Part shown: one piece after another, positions 6,114-9,540 of the stretch
How positions within the stretch are numbered: the first letter of the stretch is position 1
How the letters are laid out: each line of letters opens with the position of its first letter
Source of the DNA: Nitrospira sp. UBA6909
GTDB lineage: Bacteria > Nitrospirota > Nitrospiria > Nitrospirales > Nitrospiraceae
DNA: 9,540 bases
Direction of reading: 5' to 3'
NCBI GenBank assembly: GCA_002451055.1
Contig: DKBD01000029.1
Location: 144 to 9,683, forward strand
Notes under the pieces: generated by a model
What the model was told of the DNA's origin: nothing
Databases searched by the model: none
The model's input: the letters and a program-made list of their open reading frames with translations, nothing else
Program-made: the position numbers and the translations under genes

Positions 6114-7424
6114 ATGGGTGAGGAGCAGGCACGGTCAAACGTAGGAGCACCGAAAGAGTCGGTGGGCGGTTTCCGAGCTCGCGTGGCGAACCTGATGCCG
6201 CCTGGCTGGGAGCTGATCCGCACGCGCGATTTTGGGCTTCTTTTCTGGGGGCAATTCACCTCTCAGATCGGAGACAGCCTCAGCAAGGTCGCGCTCTTGT
6301 GGTTTGTCTATCAATTGACCGGGTCGGCGCTGAAGATGGCGATGATCGGCCTTCTCCAAACCGTTCCTCCGTTGGTACTCGGTCCGATCGTAGGTGTGTA
6401 TTTGGATCGGCTGCCCAAGAAGGGGACCATGATCGGCGTGGACCTCATCCGCACGGTGCTGGTCGCACTCATCCCGGCCTTGTATGCGATCGACGTCCTG
6501 ACCCTTGAAGGCCTCTATTGCCTTGTGTTTCTCAATGCCATCGTGTCGATGATCTTTGGGCCAGCCCTGGCGTCGTCCGTGCCGTCGATCGTAAACCGGA
6601 ATCAACTGACGTCGGCGAATGCGTGGCTTCAGGGCACGGCCAATGCCGGCGTCCTGATCGGCCCGATCATCAGCGGGATCGGGATCGCCACCATCGGGGC
6701 CCACAACGTGCTGTACGTTGATGCGGCAACCTTTCTCGTGTCCGCGCTCTGCCTCATGCCCATCCGCGTTCGCGAGAGTGACCGGTCAAGCCGGACCGCG
6801 GTGACAGGAAGCTCGTTCCTCAACGAGCTCAGCGCTGGCTTCCGGTTCGTGTTCAAGCGAGACCAGGCGATCTTTCCCCTCATGTTGACCGCGACGTTAT
6901 ATAGCCTTGGCGTGAGCGCGTTTGTCTTCATGTTGCCCGTCTTTGCCGAGCGGAGCCTTTCTGTTGGCCCGCTGGAGTTGGGTTGGCTGTGGTCCGGGTT
7001 GGGGATGGGCATGCTGGTCACGTCGGCCTGGCTCGCTTCCAAGGGGCAACACGATCTCCTGAGTCGATTCCGGATGGTCGCAGGAGCCATGTCGATCGGC
7101 GGCGTATCGGTGTGTCTACTAAGCACGCTCCAGACGCCGCTGTTGGCGATCGCCTTGATTGTGGTCATCGGAGCCAGTACGGCGGTGTTCATGCCTATTG
7201 TGTGGGGCGTCCTGCAGGAAGTCACCCCTGAACCGCTGCTCGGTCGAGTCTTCACGACGTTCAGCACAGGTGGCATGGCCTCCTCGATGGCTGGCATGGC
7301 CGGATTCGGTTGGGCCGCCGATGCCATGGGGCCCAGTGTCAGTCTGATCGGCATCGGCCTGGTGCTGTTCGGAACAGCGTTCTTTGCCGCCCGTTGCAGC
7401 CGAGCCTCAGCGACCGTTTGCTAG
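6114..7424 (+). CDS. MFS transporter, EntS/MFS_3-like (paralogue 2)
   Basis: This 436-residue membrane protein has about twelve hydrophobic segments after a soluble N-terminus of roughly 40 residues. The helix 2-3 signature is present (GPIVGVYLDRLPKK, Asp98), and it shares long matched stretches with the transporter at 661-1953: (L/I)WFVY-x-(V/L)TGS, IGLLQT(I/V)PP, FGPAL, GP-x-ISG(L/I)GIA, and W-G-(I/V)-LQE near the C-terminus. The two are therefore paralogues of one type, not unrelated MFS proteins. The ATG at 6114 was chosen, with GAG at 6105-6107 six bases upstream; a GTG directly before it at 6111 is an alternative. Its start lies 11 bp after the GT4 stop, so the two are almost certainly co-transcribed. 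Transported compound is unknown; export of a product or precursor of the GT4/hydrolase pair is inference. No terminator is visible after the stop. Confidence 0.88.
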   Translation: MGEEQARSNVGAPKESVGGFRARVANLMPPGWELIRTRDFGLLFWGQFTSQIGDSLSKVALLWFVYQLTGSALKMAMIGLLQTVPPLVLGPIVGVYLDRLPKKGTMIGVDLIRTVLVALIPALYAIDVLTLEGLYCLVFLNAIVSMIFGPALASSVPSIVNRNQLTSANAWLQGTANAGVLIGPIISGIGIATIGAHNVLYVDAATFLVSALCLMPIRVRESDRSSRTAVTGSSFLNELSAGFRFVFKRDQAIFPLMLTATLYSLGVSAFVFMLPVFAERSLSVGPLELGWLWSGLGMGMLVTSAWLASKGQHDLLSRFRMVAGAMSIGGVSVCLLSTLQTPLLAIALIVVIGASTAVFMPIVWGVLQEVTPEPLLGRVFTTFSTGGMASSMAGMAGFGWAADAMGPSVSLIGIGLVLFGTAFFAARCSRASATVC

Positions 7425-7610
7425 CCTCCTTCACGGAACAAAGCAAGAATTGACGTGTGATCAATGCCCGCTGGTGCGGTCTCAGCAGGATGTCGATTTT
7501 TGTCAATCCCAACGACTATCCTACAGACCTTCGACATGTACGGCGCGCACCACGGGCAGAAAGAAATAAAGATGATGGAGATCACGTATACTCGATCAGA
7601 GTAATTGATT
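7425..7610. other. Gap between MFS gene and tag remnant; nothing recognised
   Basis: All three forward frames were compared with the expected N-terminal half of a Tag glycosylase (the YHD-x-EWG and GLSW-x-x-ILRKR-type motifs) and none matches. No hairpin with a U-tract, repeat or promoter pair stands out. It includes the point where the tag gene lost its 5' half. Confidence 0.45.
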
Positions 7611-7967
7611 CCCTTCACGGCAGCGAGGAAACGTCGGCTGCTCAATGACGCCGGCATCATCCGCAACCGGTTGAAGATCGATGGTGCCGTGACGAATGCC
7701 CAGGCGTTCTTGGCTGTGCAACGAGAATGTGGGGCCTTTGATCGGTATGTCTGACAGTTTGCCGGAGGAAAGTCACTCATGAGTCGGTGGCATACGATGG
7801 CCCAGGTGTCGACAGCCAGTAAGGACAGCGATGCGCTATCGAAGGATCTGAAGACACACGGTTTCCGGTTTGTCGGGAGCACGACTGTATCTGCCTTTAT
7901 GCAGGCAGTTGGGATGGTCCATGATCGTCTCCTGGAGTGCTCGTATCGCAGAGTGGTGACCAGGTGA
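7611..7967 (+). pseudogene. tag: Remnant of 3-methyladenine DNA glycosylase I (tag), C-terminal half with an in-frame stop
   Basis: One frame from about 7611 to the TGA at 7965-7967 reads as the second half of Tag, the enzyme that removes 3-methyladenine from alkylated DNA in base-excision repair. Recognisable blocks are LLNDAGIIRNRLKI (7638-7679), NAQAFLAVQRECGAFDRYV (7695-7751), SDALSKDLKTHGFRFVGST (about 7827-7883) and AFMQAVGMVHDRLLEC (7890s-7940). Three lesions are visible. The N-terminal half, which carries the catalytic Glu and the first zinc ligands in the family, is absent. A TGA at 7752-7754 replaces the Trp normally found before the F-x-GG-x-P segment. The usual V-N-D-H-x3-C zinc motif reads V-H-D-R-L-L-E-C, with Arg at 7926-7928 in place of His. 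A 62-codon ATG frame at 7779-7967 survives but would encode only a fragment. Its stop overlaps the start of the flavoprotein gene, which suggests former translational coupling. Confidence 0.85.
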
Positions 7968-9214
7968 TGAAGATTGCCGTTGTTGGGGGAGGCCCCGCCG
8001 GACTCATGGCGGCGGAAGCGGCCGCGGAAGGTGGCGCGCAGGTCGACCTCTATGATTCCATGCCCTCGGTGGGGCGAAAATTGTTGTTGGCTGGCAAGGG
8101 CGGGTTGAACCTCACCCATTCTGAGCCATTGGAAGCCTTCCTCTTTCGCTATGGTTTACGCAGGGAGCAGGTCGCACCGATCATTCGATTATTCGGCCCT
8201 GACGCGATCCGCGAGTGGGCGTCGGGACTCGGTGTGCAGACATTCATCGGGACATCGGGCCGGATTTTTCCCGCCGATATGAAGGCCGCTCCACTGTTGC
8301 GAGCTTGGTTGCACCGATTGCGGCAATCTGACGTTCGGTTCCATGTGCGGCATCGATGGTGCGGGTGGGACAGCCAAGGCGCACTCCGCTTTCTGACGCC
8401 GACCGGCATACGGTCGGTTACAACTGATGCAGTCATTCTCGCACTGGGGGGAGCCAGCTGGCCGAAGTCCGGGTCGGATGCGGCCTGGGTATCGCTGCTT
8501 CACGAACGAGGTGTCCGGATCGCCCCGTTCCGCCCGGCCAACTGTGGATTCGACGTTGATTGGAGTCCTCATTTCAAGAACAAATTTGCCGGCTATCCGG
8601 TGAAATCGGTGACCGTGCTTGTGACGAGTCAGGATGGTGCGGTACGACGCCGGCAAGGCGAGTTCGTCATTACCCACACCGGATTGGAAGGCGGCTTGAT
8701 CTATGCCGTGTCCTCGGATCTCCGCGATCAGATCGAGATGGAAGGGAAGGCGATCTTGACCGTAGATTTGACTCCGGATCGTGATCAGGCCCGTTTGGCG
8801 ACTGACTTGTCGCGGTCTCGCGGCAAACGGACGGTGGCGACCCATCTTCAGCGGCATGCCGGCATTACCGGAGTGAAATCCGCCTTGCTGCGGGAAATAG
8901 TTTCCCGCGAGACGTTCTCCGAGCCGGCTGCTCTTGCCGCGGCCATCAAGTCCTTGCCGATTGTTCTGCGTGCGCCACGTCCTCTTGTGGAAGCGATCAG
9001 TACGGCGGGAGGGGTGCAGTTCGAGGATTTGGACGAGCGGTTGATGTGTCGCGAGGTTCCCGGTTTATTCTGCGCTGGAGAAATGTTGGATTGGGAAGCC
9101 CCAACAGGCGGGTATCTGCTGACGGCCTGTTTGGCAACCGGTCGCGCAGCCGGCTCAGGAGCGTTGCAGTGGCTCACGAAGGGGCGAACCGCATCGGGAA
9201 AATCTGCAGACTAA
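7967..9214 (+). CDS. HI0933/BaiN-like NAD(P)/FAD-dependent flavoprotein
   Basis: The 415-residue product opens with a dinucleotide-binding fold, MKIAVVGGGPAG (Gly7, Gly9, Gly12), followed by the HI0933-family block VGRKLLLAGKGGLNLTHSE (35-53). The SGRIFPADMKA stretch and the late FAD-contacting segment GLFCAGEMLDWEAPTGGY (366-383) complete the family pattern. Relatives are FAD-containing oxidoreductases of mostly unknown substrate; BaiN of gut clostridia acts in bile-acid metabolism, which should not be assumed here. The block order and the LRAPRPLVEAISTAGGV segment suggest the PP_4765-like branch. It is predicted soluble and cytoplasmic, with length normal for the family. I chose the ATG at 7967: it starts the Rossmann strand directly and shares an A with the TGA of the tag remnant. 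The upstream GTGs at 7937 and 7964 lack a better ribosome site. The Shine-Dalgarno sequence is weak (AGG only two bases away). Its TAA overlaps the stop of the opposing gene. Confidence 0.88.
   Translation: MKIAVVGGGPAGLMAAEAAAEGGAQVDLYDSMPSVGRKLLLAGKGGLNLTHSEPLEAFLFRYGLRREQVAPIIRLFGPDAIREWASGLGVQTFIGTSGRIFPADMKAAPLLRAWLHRLRQSDVRFHVRHRWCGWDSQGALRFLTPTGIRSVTTDAVILALGGASWPKSGSDAAWVSLLHERGVRIAPFRPANCGFDVDWSPHFKNKFAGYPVKSVTVLVTSQDGAVRRRQGEFVITHTGLEGGLIYAVSSDLRDQIEMEGKAILTVDLTPDRDQARLATDLSRSRGKRTVATHLQRHAGITGVKSALLREIVSRETFSEPAALAAAIKSLPIVLRAPRPLVEAISTAGGVQFEDLDERLMCREVPGLFCAGEMLDWEAPTGGYLLTACLATGRAAGSGALQWLTKGRTASGKSAD
9211..9214. other. Tail-to-tail overlap of convergent stop codons
   Basis: The four bases CTAA hold both the TAA of the flavoprotein gene (9212-9214) and, on the other strand, the TAG of the Pro-rich gene (9213-9211). 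There is no room between the genes for a terminator, so each transcript must run into the opposite gene. Confidence 0.7.
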
Positions 9215-9540
9215 CTGAAAAGCCCCAATATCCAGTTCCACACACTGGCAAACCAATTCAAGATCATGTCGAACCACGATTCTTCCACCGGGGGTGGTGG
9301 CGGGGCGGCAGGACGAGGCGGAGTGGGTGGTTTGGCTGGGGTAACCGGCGTCACCTGAGCCATCTGTTGCGGAGGGGACACAGGGTTTTGCACGACCACA
9401 GGAGGGGAACTTTGAGCCTCAGCCGGTGGGGTGGGGACCTGTAGGGCTGGGGGCTCCATACTTGTGGCCGGCATGCTAGTGTCAGGTACGGCTGATTCAG
9501 AAAGCAACTGCGCTTCTTCGACTTCTTCTTTGTATTGCGC
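9211..9540 (-). CDS. Proline-rich protein with Trp-rich hydrophobic C-terminal tail (5' end outside window)
   Basis: On the minus strand the frame is open from the right edge to the TAG at 9213-9211, giving the last 109 residues; a TTG at 9507 could serve as a start but the frame continues past it. The visible part begins with a short acidic stretch (YKEEVEEAQ). About 70 residues dominated by Pro, Ala, Val, Thr and Gln follow, ending in a run of five prolines. The end is a 25-residue tail (about 85-109) with four Trp and many Phe, Ile and Leu (ESWFDMILNW, then FASVWNWILGLF). The tail is about long enough for an interfacial or short membrane helix. This suggests a protein whose unseen N-terminal domain is tethered by a flexible linker to the membrane or to a partner. 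I do not recognise the family. The frame is supported by sustained low-complexity composition and by ending exactly at the convergent gene, but a composition artefact cannot be excluded. Confidence 0.6.
   Translation of the reverse strand, partial: AQYKEEVEEAQLLSESAVPDTSMPATSMEPPALQVPTPPAEAQSSPPVVVQNPVSPPQQMAQVTPVTPAKPPTPPRPAAPPPPPVEESWFDMILNWFASVWNWILGLFS

Noticed and set aside
6629..7354. Minus-strand 241-codon frame inside the second MFS gene
   Set aside because: Antisense shadow of transmembrane segments; similar shadows occur over the paralogous MFS gene, as expected from shared codon pattern.
7421..8119. Minus-strand 232-codon frame opposite the tag remnant and flavoprotein start
   Set aside because: It is antisense to the conserved Tag and Rossmann-fold blocks and has no family similarity of its own.
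8189..8857. Minus-strand 222-codon frame inside the flavoprotein gene
   Set aside because: Arg/Pro/His-rich shadow of a conserved coding sequence with no recognisable motif.

Overview
The window looks like a chromosomal segment of a Gram-negative bacterium of moderately high GC. The style of the proteins (BON-domain protein with a charged linker, GDE_N_bis-type debranching enzyme beside a GT4 glycosyltransferase, EntS-like MFS carriers) would fit Nitrospira or a related Nitrospirota lineage. That is an impression from protein and codon style, not a demonstrated assignment. There is no rRNA, intact tRNA, CRISPR array, insertion sequence or integrase.

Layout, left to right on the + strand. Positions 1-615 hold the C-terminal part of a protein with two BON domains; its reading frame is open through the left edge. 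An MFS transporter follows (661-1953), then a 723-residue amylo-alpha-1,6-glucosidase-type glycoside hydrolase (2001-4172). An 838-bp gap with no convincing gene comes next (4173-5010). It is visibly more AT-rich and carries recurring TTCCAT/ATGGAA words and small inverted repeats. A GT4 glycosyltransferase (5011-6102) and a second MFS transporter (6114-7424) follow almost without spacing. The two MFS proteins are clearly paralogous and bracket the hydrolase/transferase pair, so 661-7424 reads as one carbohydrate-related locus: (MFS + hydrolase), regulatory gap, (transferase + MFS). The substrate cannot be read from the sequence.

The right part is different. Positions 7611-7967 are the broken C-terminal half of a 3-methyladenine DNA glycosylase I (tag) gene. 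It has lost its N-terminus, has an in-frame TGA where a Trp is expected, and has an Arg at an expected zinc-ligand His. Its stop overlaps the start of an apparently intact HI0933/BaiN-like flavoprotein (7967-9214). That gene meets, tail to tail with a 4-bp overlap, a minus-strand gene (9211-9540, cut by the right edge). The minus-strand gene encodes a proline-rich protein ending in a tryptophan-rich hydrophobic tail.

No clearly new multi-gene system is visible. The points most worth following are the duplicated-transporter/GH/GT arrangement, the regulatory-looking 4173-5010 gap, the decayed tag gene serving as leader of an intact flavoprotein gene, and the Pro-rich/Trp-tail protein.
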